64,000 nucleotides of DNA, taken from assembly GCA_008508345.1 (NCBI GenBank), contig QNGE01002697.1, positions 41,763 through 105,762 on the forward strand, given 5' to 3'. The translations under genes were made by a program, and so were the position numbers. The notes beneath the pieces are model-generated. The model saw only the letters and a program-made list of their open reading frames with translations, was not told where the DNA came from and did not search any database. Shown here one piece after another: positions 13,906 through 25,149 of the stretch (position 1 is the first letter of the stretch; every line of letters starts with the position of its first letter). Origin of the DNA: Paragonimus westermani. Lineage: Eukaryota; Platyhelminthes; Trematoda; Plagiorchiida; Troglotrematidae.

Positions 13906-15388
13906 ATCATCAGCGTGCGGCTACTTCTCTGAGGAATTTGTAATTTAGAGGTGGGTTGCTACAACCGGTAAACATCCGTGACGTATTCACTAATATCGGA
14001 GGCAGCAGGTGTTCAAAATATGTATGCAACAAAGTGGTATAAAATTGTGCTAATAGGTAACGCTTGACAATAAGCTTTAAGAACACTGAAAACGAGACTC
14101 AGGAGAACATAGTAGGTCCAGGAGGTGTTGAAGGGAGTGGAACGGGAAAAAATACAAAAATGAATGGTGGCTGGACAGCAGGTCAGTGTTGCTGTTGGTT
14201 GGTTGGCCGAGTAGCGTTGAAATTGTGAGCATTTGAACATGTGTATCGTCTTGTACATTTTTTCCTACTTCATATTTTTTTGTTGTTATTCATGCCTTTT
14301 CATCTTCTTCACCCTCACATGTACACATGATGTTTGAAGAGGTTAATCGATCCACAGAGTAATCGATAATTTTCAAATTAATTACACTTCCGAGTCCACG
14401 AGTTCTGCTTTCTGTTCGCGTTCAGGGTGTGTGACGTACAAATCTTTGGAAGAGTTAGAATTCAGCGGAATCAACCGTTCAGTTCGGCAAATTTATTTAT
14501 TTACTTGTCTGTCGTTGGAATTATCTCGGTCGTGAAATCGAGACTATCTGGGGGACACACGACAAGTGGTATCAGTGGAGAATCCTCATTTGGTGTAGTG
14601 GAACACTAAACCAACATGCCTCCACGAACTATTGTGAGTTATTTGTTTTCCTTTTCATCAGATTTCAACTTCCTATTCACACCTGAGTTTCCATATGCTG
14701 TTTAGATCCACTACACATGTGGTCATGTGACTGCGGTTGCGCACGTGCGTGGATTAACCACGGGCAGTGATCGTGCAACAGCGAAACGAGGTTCGCAGGT
14801 ATGACATTGGCAAAGGAGAGTTGTGGGGCTCAGGGATGCTACAGACGCATCGTCTGGAGATCAAAAACCTCTCCAGTTTTGCTGCATAAAGTGGACAGAA
14901 TACACACATATAGAACTGTCGGTTGCGTGGCGTTTGGAATCCCGATAGCACAATTACAATGACTATGAACAGAACTGCACGCTATTCTAAATAGCCATTC
15001 CACCAGTCCGATTCTTTCACGAAATCGATATCAGATTACTCAGAAGAAAACTCACTAAACCACAGTTGTACTCCCCTTACAGCTCATTAGAAATGCGCAG
15101 ACTTGCGGCGACCATTCGTCAACCATCAAAAATATGATTCAGCAAGTAAGATGGAATGGGTTGTTTCAGCTCCACCCAGAAGTCCTGATCAGAGTAGAAG
15201 TGGGTAGAGTTGACTGGAAGGTCACGCTATCTCATCCCGTCGCGATCAGGTGAACTAATCAACAGTCACAAACGAATGTGACTGGGCGGTGCTACGTGAT
15301 CAGTCGGTAATGCTGAGCGTAAGATACAGTGTTCAGCATGATGGTTGGGAACAGTGGTGGTGTTGTTTGTAGCTCGGGTTGATGGTTC
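13906..15388. other. No recognisable gene
   Basis: Short chance frames only. On the minus strand the 100 bp or so adjoining the inverted repeat at 15389 may be continued retroelement leader sequence, but nothing confirms this. Confidence 0.4.
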
Positions 15389-15591
15389 TGGTATTGATAT
15401 GTTCGCCGAGCTTGGCATTTAGGTTGCAAACGTTTCATCACCAGGCGAGGTGACATCATCAGTGCGTAAGTGTTTCAGCGTTCATTCATTCAAAATATAC
15501 GCTGAAACACTTACGCACTGATGATGTCACCTCGCCTGGTGATGAAACGTTTGCAACCTAAATGCCAAGCTCGGCGAACATATCAATACCA
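15389..15591. repeat. Perfect 93-bp inverted repeat with 17-nt spacer
   Basis: Arm 1 (15389-15481) and arm 2 (15499-15591) are exact reverse complements, separated by 15482-15498. With no mismatch the structure is either recent or maintained. Each arm carries a hammerhead core (CTGATGA...GAAAC), so the site is a head-to-head pair of ribozyme-bearing segments. PLEs are known to form inverted copies of their ribozyme-containing pseudo-LTRs, and I infer that origin. A foldback assembly artefact is the main alternative. Confidence 0.9.
15398..15462 (-). ncRNA. Hammerhead ribozyme motif, mirror copy (minus strand)
   Basis: This is the exact reverse complement of the core in the other arm: CTGATGA at 15456-15462 and GAAAC at 15432-15436, reading right to left. 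The outer stem I partner used by the plus-strand copy lies outside the repeat and is absent here, so this copy has the core and stems II and III but not the same closing helix. Confidence 0.55.
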
Positions 15592-15605
15592 AAAGTCTTC
15601 AGCAT
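15499..15605 (+). ncRNA. Hammerhead ribozyme motif, PLE-like (plus strand)
   Basis: CTGATGA (15518-15524) is followed by a 6-bp stem II, GTCACC (15526-15531) with GGTGAT (15538-15543), then GAAAC (15544-15548). Stem III can form from GTTTGC (15549-15554) and GCGAAC (15574-15579), leaving a C-A mismatch next to the expected cleavage point after ATA (15580-15582). An outer stem I is possible between GCTGAA (15501-15506) and TTCAGC (15598-15603), with ACTT/AAGT inside it. Hammerheads do occur in PLE pseudo-LTRs. The mismatch may weaken or abolish cleavage. Confidence 0.65.
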
Positions 15606-17336
15606 GCTGCTTTATAAGCACATAGACGAACTTCCCGTTGGGACGCTGCTGTTGAACTCTAACAGTAAGAAAAACTGGGGTCCCTAGCTTTTTATGTGAA
15701 CTTCCTGCCGACGTTCAGCTGTGTACGAAAGCTGCAACCACATTTGACCAATGTTCATTTTGTAACAACTGAAACATCGACTATAAATTTTGTTTTCATA
15801 TAAAATCACCGTCGTTTGCTGGTGTAATTTACATGAGTCCAAGTTTAGCAGGTAGAAATTGTCGTCTGCCAGTCATTGCCGTTGACCATTTTGTATTCCA
15901 TCCTCAGTTTTTGAATTTAATTTCAAAAAGCATATCACACGGAGAAAACGGTAACCAAACAAACGAAAAATATCACTATTGCCAAGATACATTTTGTTAC
16001 TGCATTCATCTATGAAATGAGTCCTGTCTGCGCCTGAGTAAAACGACGTTATTCGGTATGTGTGAAAAAGTTCTTTAACCTCGAGGCGCGCTATTTTCCG
16101 AACGAAGAAGGCCTACCATTCGGGTAAATGCCAAGGCTAGAGAATTGGCGTATTCATGAAAAAATGAATTATTATTCTGAAACGTTACCTTGCTTCATGC
16201 GTCTACAGGACCAACACCAAAATGTATCGTTTTACCGGTGAGATCAGCCTACTTCTTGTTTTCAAATCATATTAGCGGACATCTAACATTACGAATTCAT
16301 CTGGTGGGTGCACCATTTCAGTCATGTGAATGACTTGCTGACTTTTTCGCATTGTTTCATCTCGCAGCAGCATCATTTCACGGCCCTGCCCAAGATAGCA
16401 TGAGCATGGTGGAGAGATTGTCTGAGACACGTGATATAATCGTGCTTTTGTGTCACGAGTCAAGCCCTATGGCCAGGAGAAACACACGTGACCTGTGAAT
16501 TCCGGTGTTGTCCGACTAAAAGGAATGGGCCTGTTTTGTGCCAACGCAACTGGGTTAGAGACAGTAGTCAGAGGTCATTGCGACCCCGTGAACTTAGGAG
16601 GACCGATCACAGAATTCTGACCGCTACGTTTGGAGTTATGCGTATCTTATGTTGATGTTCATTTTGAGCCTGTGGATGGAATAGAGGTGACAATATTATG
16701 GCCCTTAAGATGTGAATTTAAGACCGAAACACAAAATTGATAAGATTTGATTTATTGCTGTCTGTTTGTGTTCAAAATCTTGAGAGAAATTTATGTTTTC
16801 TGGCAAAAAAAGACGTTCCAGAAAATCCAAGTGGACTGGGACCAAATTTGTTTCTTACTGCTTCCTCTGCCTTTCAACACAAGTTGCCGTAGCGATTTAG
16901 TTTGGATCAGTGTACTGTCATATAGTTACGTATGTAAAGATAGCAGCATACGTTTAACCTGGCTGCTAGTCTCATTTTCGTTAGTCTGGCGTGCGTTCGG
17001 GTTACTGTGACAAATCCCGGAAGTGTACGGCTTATCTGGATAATGCGACGTAATTCTGTAGTCCAGATGAGTGCGAATTAAAGTGAACTACAACGTAGGG
17101 TGATTCAATCCAGTCTGCAATCAACATACGGACATTACCGATGATACTGTGCACACGTCTTGCAGCAGCCCTGTCAGTAAATAGACTCACGTGTATCATA
17201 TGAAATTTCGCACGCTTGAATGAACAATTCATAGTCTACATAGGTAATTCTACAAAACTACTGAAATGCTGTCAAGGGGGTCGATAAAAACTGTAACCCT
17301 CAAATAAGGTCGTTGCACATTTCGTGCTGAGTTTAT
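15606..17336. other. No recognisable gene
   Basis: Only short frames on both strands; nothing named. Plus-strand sequence just after the inverted repeat may be leftover element leader. Confidence 0.4.
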
Positions 17337-17376
17337 GACACCGCAGGGCCGGTTTCGTCTAGTTTGGGTTCATCAG
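17337..17376 (-). ncRNA. Orphan Sm-alpha-like hammerhead core
   Basis: On the minus strand CCTGATGA (core 17370-17376) is followed by ACCCAAACTAGAC and then GAAAC (17352-17356). A short hairpin CCG/CGG then lies where stem III should be. The loop and right half of stem II match the SINE bodies at 50.1 and 50.4 kb and the consensus style of schistosome Sm-alpha hammerheads. Stem II has lost pairs, the base after the stem III U is G, and no stem I is evident, so it is probably inactive. No tRNA-like head was found upstream. Confidence 0.5.
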
Positions 17377-20300
17377 GTAGAGGTAGCCTGAACGCTGTTC
17401 AAATTGTTACTCTCAGTATGTCCAGTATGTACCCTTATTCATTCTATCAGGAATGGTGAGAATGACGAGAGTGAAGTGTGGCATTTTCACTTGCGGTTTC
17501 TATGACCGGACACCGTCCATCTCATGATGCCGAAATTACACAGGCTAAATCATCGCAGTCGCACGATACTTTAATTGTACATAATCTCTTCAGGATTACT
17601 TACTATGTCCATAGAACCGGTGGTGTAATGAACACGAGTATCAACTTCTAACATGAAGAGTTACTCATGAGAATTTGTTCGCAAATTTCTCCTCTATCTG
17701 ATAAGCCCAAACAAGGGTAAAACCTATCATGAAGTCTCGGTTGGAGGATAAACAACTTGCGTAATTGTTCCACTTTGTTCCGTTTTAGCCACAGTTAGTG
17801 CAAGATTGACGTTTCGAGCTTGGCGGCGCTAGTCTACTTGAATAGGCTGAGTACCGGTTACACAATAAAACTAGCCCTGTTGTTTAACTGGGCTTGTTCA
17901 AACGCTGTATAGCATTGTGTTAATAAGAAATCAGAGGACACAGACCGTGCAGTAGAACGCTGTTTCAATGGAAGACATTGGAACGAAATTATCGTTACAG
18001 CGGACAAAATGTATGGATCCGAAATGTCTCTTTTTGTGCGTATAGCGCAACGAACTACAATATAACAGAAGCTTCGTTATAACGAGCAAATTATTCATCT
18101 CCAAGCATATGTTTTCCACGGTGATGTACTGTACGAGATATTCCGTGATTCATTCAACCCTGTATCCGACAATTCTGTTAGCAGATATAAGGATAAGCGG
18201 TTCCTGTTCATATTTGTAAATCTTACTGGAGAAACTGATTTGGGTTGGTGATGTGTATCACCATATGCATCCATAGGAAGATGTACCATACTGATTATGC
18301 TAAACCGGTAGGACAGCAGAGGAATATATTTGAACATCTGCTCGGCAAGATGGTTGTGGACAGATCGTTTGCTTTTTGTTTACGGTGAACGAACAAACGA
18401 AGATGAGCCAAGTTCACAATTTTCGGTATGCTGGTTTTCTTACAGCAAATGTGAGACATTCAATCAAACACGTTAAACAAATTTCATAAGTAACTCTTTA
18501 CAATGAATTGACCGTTATAATGAACTGTCTCGGGATCACGTAGCTGCTTTTAGAATGGCTCACTGTTGTAATTCCAGAGCAGTTGAAAAGAAGTATTGTT
18601 TTAAGCCTCTACGGAGACCAACTGCTGTTAACTAAATCCAGACAGAACGAACAAACGCAGCAATCGCAGAGAACTCACAAGTGTATGACGGTCGGAAATC
18701 CGAATACAATTTCGATAAAAACAGCCTCACAAACACTGTGAACTACTCAATAATTAGGATGTAATTTAACTGAAGAAGCATATAATCCATGATATGCAAT
18801 ATTTCGTGCAGAGTCCGTCTTTGGACCGAAGCTTTCTTAACCATGTGTACCATTCAGCGTAAGTATAGTGAATGGACACACAAAATGTTGGCCATCACGG
18901 GAATCCATGAATGAATGACATTTTCGGGGATCAGTGCAGCTTTATTTTTTCAGGATATGGACAATAAGTTGTCTCAGGAGTATCTGTTCAGGATTAATAA
19001 GCGACATTGTGACTGTTAACGAAGATTTCAGGAATACTTACCGCAATAGCCGTGGCTCTTAGTTAATCTCCATTGGGAAGTTTTGCTGCACAACAGACCG
19101 AATATTCTCGGGACCGCAAACCAAATTTCTATCTCTAGCACAATAGAAGTGGATGTCATGGTGCTAATTGAAGCCAGTAAGACCCGTCACCTGTTACATA
19201 CTTGATACGAGTGACGTGATAATTTGCCGCCACTCAACTGACTTATATCCTAATCGGATTCATCTGAAAAGTTCAAATCGAATTGAACATAATTGCAATA
19301 GTTAGTGACCATGCGCCGTTTTGGTTTGTAGTTTTCTGTTTTATTCCGCCAACGTTCACATTTCTGTGTTGATAGACTCCAAAACATGATCGGACACCTT
19401 TCTGTATGGCTTTAACAGCCACACACACAATTCAGTATTCATTGATGCAACTTTCTAACTAATTTCCTTTACCTTGATAGTAAGATGTCCTCTGGTAAAG
19501 TGTTCGCCTGTAACTGGCAGTGAAAGTCAAATCGGAGTCATCTTAATATATAGATAAGGTCGTACCTCCTTGATCAATCTCACTAGACCAATGATGTTGA
19601 CAATAAGGTTGACGATTTACCACAGTATGCCTATAGTGACTCGTCTGTTAATATGTGAACTCATAGGTTCCTGATGCCTTCAATAACTGCTGAGTTGTAA
19701 CTAAAATATCTGTTCGATTTACATTAAACCGAATGCTGTCAGTACCAAAATGATTCTCAATTCCATTCTGTTTGAACGCCAGCACAGCCCCATATAAAAG
19801 CTGCAGGGCTTATTAGCTCTGCAAGCATACGAAAACAAAACGTACAACATGATAGTGGAATAAGAGATCGTGTTGCGATGTTTGAGTTACAACATACCCA
19901 AATCTACCTTCGGATTGTGTGTTCAAATGAAGTGCAGCAACTTTGAGCTCTGAGCATTCACAAAGAGTTGCTGTTGTTATTGTTGACGCACTCAAATACA
20001 TTTTTATTGACCAATACGTCGTCCATTCATCACAACTTTGGACACATTCTCCTCTGTTGATCATAGGGGAGAATCACCTTCTGCTTTTTCTAACATTCAT
20101 CCGATTTGTGCAATTCCTCTCAAAGTTGGATATGAGATAGATTGCATGTACGCAGAAGTAGTCGAGAAATTATAACACAAATTTGCGATTTACAAGCCAA
20201 AAATGTTCGGAAGTGAGCTGACAATCGTGTGTTAAGGAGAACTGCTAGAAACAACTGTCCCCACAACGGTGAAATCAAAATGCCTTTTCACCTACAAATT

Positions 20301-22340
20301 GACAACTTCTTGAAGGCCAATAAATTTGTTTGTTGATTTCTTTGTTTGCTGGGTATAGCTCTGTATGGGTCGGGACTGTCAGTGATACGGTCGTTTGTGA
20401 GTGAGCTTGTGAAGCACCTAAGCGCACCACGGAAACTGCACTGTACTTCTTACAGCGATTGGCCTCAGAAAACACAAAATTGGGCGCGCTCTGAGAGGTG
20501 TGTATGTGCAGCCGTCACTTTTATGTGCGTCTTTGTGGTACTCAAAGCTGAAAGACGTCCAACTTGTAGCGCGCCACCATATCTGAAGCTTTACTTTTAT
20601 GTATATTTCACTAGACTGAGTCATTTGACTATTTTTAGTTAAAGGTCTGTCCTTTAACCAGTTTTACGTTTACATACCAATCGCAGTACGCAGCATCCAG
20701 TCTTGCCGTGCAGTCTTACATTGTTGCTACACGCTGCAATCCTTCCGAACCTGACACACTAAATTCCTGCCACTTGACTGTACACAGATTCTATTCCTGG
20801 CACAACAGTGGAGTCGTAGACGGTGAAATTGCAATAAATCCTGCATCATACTTTGCAGGCTGACGGATTTTGCTTTCTGCATTATCATCGGCTTCATTCT
20901 GGCTTCACTATTCTGAGTTGCACTTATCTAGTCTAGCTGTTCTGCCCATCAACGAAGAGTAAACTCCAGCGAAGCCACCTATACAATGAGGGACAGGTGT
21001 ATTCTCAGGTTCTTTGGTGACGTTCTAAAGTTGTTGCATTACAACGCCTCATCGGTTCTGGTGGTAAAAGCGAAGGAGGCCAGTGGTACACTGATCATTT
21101 ATTCGAATACCTGATACGGGTGAAGTGTGCTTTAAAGACATATCGAGCATAATCAGTCATTTTTACTTAACAACTATCATGAGACGAGTCACACGTTACG
21201 GGCAACTTCCTACGTGACAAACAACAGCTCTTGCCTGAGCGTTATTCAGAACGTTCTGTAGTTATTCCATTGTTCAACATGCACATCCGTCTAGCCACTC
21301 ACATAAATTATAGCTCTCCTTTTCGTCTTCATTACATTCTTCTGCCCCAAAGTTTGGAGCAGCTGTAACAGAGATCCCTTGGTTTCCCTTCATTGTCTCA
21401 ATAGGTTGTAACGGTAGCTACAGTGCCTACATGATTAATGTGCGTTCGCTCCTGATCGAAGGGTTATACCACTCGCATAGTTGGCTGTTTTGAGGCCAGT
21501 GTTTGGGTGTCTCTACTCTTAGGACAGACTGATTTACCGCATACAGTTCCTTTCGCGTTCAGAGAGACTTTCAATATCCCGGTTCTGTTTAACTTTGTCT
21601 TCACCTGTGTCCTTACTGATCTTCAAACCAGATGCGAATACGGTGCTCTTTGATGGTTTGCTGTCTGTTGATGAGCCTTTGGTTGGCTCACGCTCATACC
21701 CCTATCAACTCACAAACATTCATTCATCGCTCAGCGCACACGTCAATTTTCCGACCAACTGGCAGTTACAACACTAGTGTACATATTAGATCGGATGATA
21801 AGTTGCTCGTTGTGTCCTGCGGTGAGGAGCGATGGACTGAGTGAATAACTAAATAACCCCCCTCCAAGTTCTCTACTTTCCCCCCAACTACTCTGTGGTT
21901 GTACGACTAGTCCTGTCGCGCAAGTTGTACGTATAGGTTGGTGTGGGGTCGAGCCAGCTTTCTGGCTTCTTGTTCTCGTTAGACATTTCCGGAACCCCCT
22001 AACATAGTAGCTAGAACCTTCACTCGATCAAAATGTTCCGTGGGATTCCGCATTCTTGAGAATAATTTCCGTCACAGAACTATTTAAGCTGCTTGCAAGC
22101 TGATAATGTATGATGGCTACTTCGATGCATCTTGTGAAGTAGCTTATCATACAGGCGATTTACTGGTTGCTTTTATTGGTTAGTGTGAAGGAGTTTGCCA
22201 CATTCATTGGTCACAGATCCCTAACTTCACTGACCGGGGTGTTGATTCCAGAAGTTACTTGCCTTCAAAAGCTGGCGACATTGGCACGCCAGCATTTAAT
22301 TAACACCACCTTCAGTTTCCCTCATAATACTTTTTTTCAG
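17377..22340. other. No recognisable gene
   Basis: No domain, RNA or repeat could be supported. Open frames (for example 20346-20642) are of chance length and unrecognised. Confidence 0.45.
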
Positions 22341-22470
22341 CAGTTCATGAGTCCAGTGACACCTCATCCGATTTCATGGACATCTCTCCCAACACAGCCG
22401 CTATTATCAACAGGCTTATTCAGTCCGTTATTTACCACATCGTTTTGTTGTAGGAAAGACAGCTCCGCTT
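22341..22470 (+). CDS. Possible internal exon, unknown product
   Basis: A strong acceptor (tract of seven T then CAG, ending 22340) and an ideal donor (GTGAGT at 22471) bracket 130 nt. One frame is open throughout and begins QFMSPVTPHPISWTSL, rich in Ser, Thr and Pro. A second frame starts HESSDTSSDFMDISPNTAA and looks more protein-like, but it stops at a TAG (22451-22453) inside the block. No domain is recognised and no partner exon was found. The call rests on splice-site quality alone. Confidence 0.3.
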
Positions 22471-22972
22471 GTGAGTAGTATAATGTGTATATTAGGGTAC
22501 TAAAGGACACGTCTCAATGTCAGGAAGACGATGGACGATTATTGGAATAGCGTCTACGTATTATGGGGGAAGTTCCACCGTGGCAACTGGTAATGTACTC
22601 ATGCCTAATGTGTGTGAATGCACGTCAGCCGTGCGAATGAGTGTACGCGTTCGTAGTCATATGTTTCAAAGTAGTCTGCAGGGGATTTCGTGCAGTGAAC
22701 ACTTCCGTATGTCGAGCGTCTTCTGCAGTCACAACAATAATATTATTTGTATCCAGTGTCCGTAGGCGATATAGTGTGCTTTGGTACCAAGACACCAGTT
22801 TAACCTGACTGATCCACAAAGAAGCACATGCAGATCTATCATCTGTGTTGGATTTTAAAGAACTTCCGTTTCTTGAATTATTCACATGAACCCGCCTGTC
22901 AGACAAGTTCACATGTTGAAAGCAACTGGATCCATCTGGACGATATTCACGGCACATTATAGATTGATAAGT
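22471..22972. other. No recognisable gene
   Basis: Nothing beyond overlapping short frames on both strands (longest 22625-22975, minus), none with a known motif. Confidence 0.4.
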
Positions 22973-23095
22973 CAAAAAATTGAATATCCCAGTGAAGTAA
23001 TCTTTGATCCAGCCATTGAAGGGAAGAGAGCCAAAAATTTGAATATCCCAGTGAAGTAATCTTTGATCCAGTCATTGAAGGGAAGAGAGCCAAAC
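22973..23095 (+). repeat. Tandem duplication, 59-bp period, two near-identical copies
   Basis: GAATATCCCAGTGAAGTAAT followed by CTTTGATCCAG starts at 22982 and again at 23041, and each copy runs to GGGAAGAGAGCCAAA. Apart from one C/T change and small differences at the junction the copies are identical, so the event is recent compared with everything around it. Both copies carry the same in-frame stop in the frame that continues to 23356, so coding is unlikely. Confidence 0.9.
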
Positions 23096-24589
23096 ATTCC
23101 AGTTGGAGAGTCAAGCATTTTAATTTACTCGGAGTTTTTACTCAACCCTGTCCTTTGTGTTGCCATTTTTCGTGACGGACTGAATGGAAAGCAGATCGAC
23201 CCAACCGTCTACACAGATTATCCGGGTGCTCCGAAGAAGATGAAGAAGGGTGGATTTTTTTCTCCTGTACGCTTCGGGACAGAAGTGGCTTACAAAGTAT
23301 GCTCTGTGAGACAACAAACGCAAAAGGCAGAAATATGTTATGCAATGAAACACTGACCAAAACATAAGCAGGTCCGGCGGAGGGGTTGTCACCTTAGAGT
23401 AAGGTTCTAAAAACGGATCGAAATAACGCATGATCGTTCTAACAAATTGTATTGGAGCGGAATGATAGTATAGTTTACAAAGTAGATCGTAAAAGAACTG
23501 TGTGGATTAAGTTTCGTATGTACGAAGAGGGTGGTACTGATAAGGCATCGATCGTGTGTTTTACGTATTCTAGGTGTAACAAAGGCGTTGTGTGTAGGCT
23601 CGACGATGAGTGCGTTTGTGCGTTTGATTGGCTATACATAAATACCACTGATCAACGGGCGTTTGCTAATTACTCACAACTATACGCGTAACGTGCTTAC
23701 GGTCGACTAACCAAATTCGAAAATTCGAGGTCAAGACAATAAGTAAAATAGTACAGTGAAAGCTGTGAATACAATCAATATAAATTGCTGAAATAAATCT
23801 CATCAGTGCCATTTCACTGTACATGTTCCAGGATGAGACCACTAATTACGATATATATCGGTCAACCCTAGTACCAGGAAGTCTTCTATCCCAAACACAA
23901 GCAGACGGCCGTCACTAGTGTGGAGCATCTCATTTCCTCGCGTACAGCCAGTATGGTCACAGTGTTCTGTCTATACAAATCATATGAGCTTCGCGGTGGG
24001 ACAGCTGAGCTAAGAGCCACACTGCGATCAGACGTGTAGGACATATGGCACCTCAAAGTGGTACACTAATAGCTATGGCTGAGATGGCACACTAGACCGT
24101 TGTTATGAACTGTCGTCTGCTGGTACATCTCTGGTTAGATAGATTCTATATCTGTAACCACCACAACATGTACTTCCCGTGTATGATCTCTCCACAGTGT
24201 TAACCTAAACCAACCAGAACGTCCTTCATGAGTTCAGAAACAACGGGATTGGTTTCACTTCTGTTTCTTCTCTGTTGCGGACAATCACAGCCAGTTCATG
24301 TCAAGATACACCCTGGTAGGTAGACAGTTAAACGTATCAAAACTGGGTTATACGGTGCTATTTGTGAAAGTATAATTAATCTGTACTGTTGGACATGCTG
24401 GAAATTAGAAATGATTTTATGAAATTTTTATTCTGTATGGTTTTTAAATGAGGTCTAACTGTGAAAAATCAGGGCTTCGGCTGAATTCAAGCCAGCGACA
24501 GAAAGAACATGTCTCAACGCGGTAAGCACCCTACTAATGTGGGACGGGTGGGTAAAAGAGGCCAAATGTGAAACTTCTGAACTCCTGGT
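23096..24589. other. No recognisable gene
   Basis: A frame continues to 23356 on the plus strand but has no recognisable motif. The rest holds only short frames. Confidence 0.4.
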
Positions 24590-24640
24590 GTGACTTCGTA
24601 GCTCACCTGGCAGAACGCTTGTCGCGTTCAGGCATGCTTT
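24590..24640 (+). repeat. tRNA-like box A (SINE head relic)
   Basis: CGTAGCTCACCTGGCAGAAC (from 24597) matches a pol III box A and D-arm, followed by GCTTGTCGCGTTCAGGC, similar to a tRNA anticodon arm. No box B was found. A related phrase (GCGTTCAGGC) sits just upstream of the orphan hammerhead at 17.3 kb on the other strand, so both could derive from one SINE family. That link is inference. Confidence 0.3.
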
Positions 24641-25024
24641 TTCTATCGTTGACGTTTTATCATGCTATAGTTGTAGGTAAACTTGTTTGAAATCACGTTT
24701 TGGAAAGCATTTCGAGTCAACAGGCCAGTGGAGAATGTCCTCTGGCTTCTCTGCTGTGCTCCTCTGCAACAAACATTTAATGCGGTAGTCACGGCACAAT
24801 CTCAGTGTTTGACCGTCACGTTTTAAAGGGCCATGCGAACGCTCCGCGCACTTAATTGAGGCAGTGTATTAAGGACAGATTCAAGAAGACCAAACGGAAT
24901 TATGTGACGCATAATGAAACTGGGATACTAATCAGTTGTAAGATATCCGCACCAAATGTAGTACGAATGAAGTTGAACAGTTTGGGCGTCGTGTTTAACA
25001 TGTTATTGATAAACAGATTGGGAT

Positions 25025-25097
25025 CAACACAACGTTTTGAGCAAGTTGTAATACTCTACGTTTCAACCACCTCGGGTAGCCTTCATCAGGAGTGTTG
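25025..25097 (-). ncRNA. Hammerhead ribozyme motif beside a PLE (minus strand)
   Basis: Reading the minus strand: CAACAC, CTGATGA (25083-25089), stem II GGCTACC/GGTGGTT with loop CGA (several wobble pairs), GAAAC (25060-25064), stem III ACGT/ACGT, a U-U cleavage site, then GTGTTG (reverse complement of 25025-25030), which pairs perfectly with CAACAC (reverse complement of 25092-25097) as stem I, with a 2-nt bulge. All three helices and the whole conserved core can therefore be drawn, the most complete fold in this window. It faces away from the adjacent PLE reading frame. PLEs are known carriers of such ribozymes. Confidence 0.7.
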
Positions 25098-25130
25098 TAA
25101 TCGATTACAACATTCCTGAGGAAGGCCACC
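25075..25130. repeat. Imperfect 28-bp palindrome at a PLE edge
   Basis: The sequence is symmetric about 25102/25103 (core GTTGTAATCGATTACAAC, 25094-25111). The left arm carries the hammerhead 5' half on the minus strand. The right arm repeats it on the plus strand with a few changes (CCTGAGGAAGGCCACC), which breaks the CTGATGA motif there. This is the second head-to-head ribozyme junction in the window, older than the perfect one at 15.4 kb. Confidence 0.75.
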
Positions 25131-25149
25131 AGAATACCTCAAGCAGCTT

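Noticed and set aside
13891..13916. Minus-strand CTGATGATATACTGTAGCGAAAAG across the LTR edge
   Set aside because: The motif is created by the LTR terminus joining host DNA, and no stem II can form.
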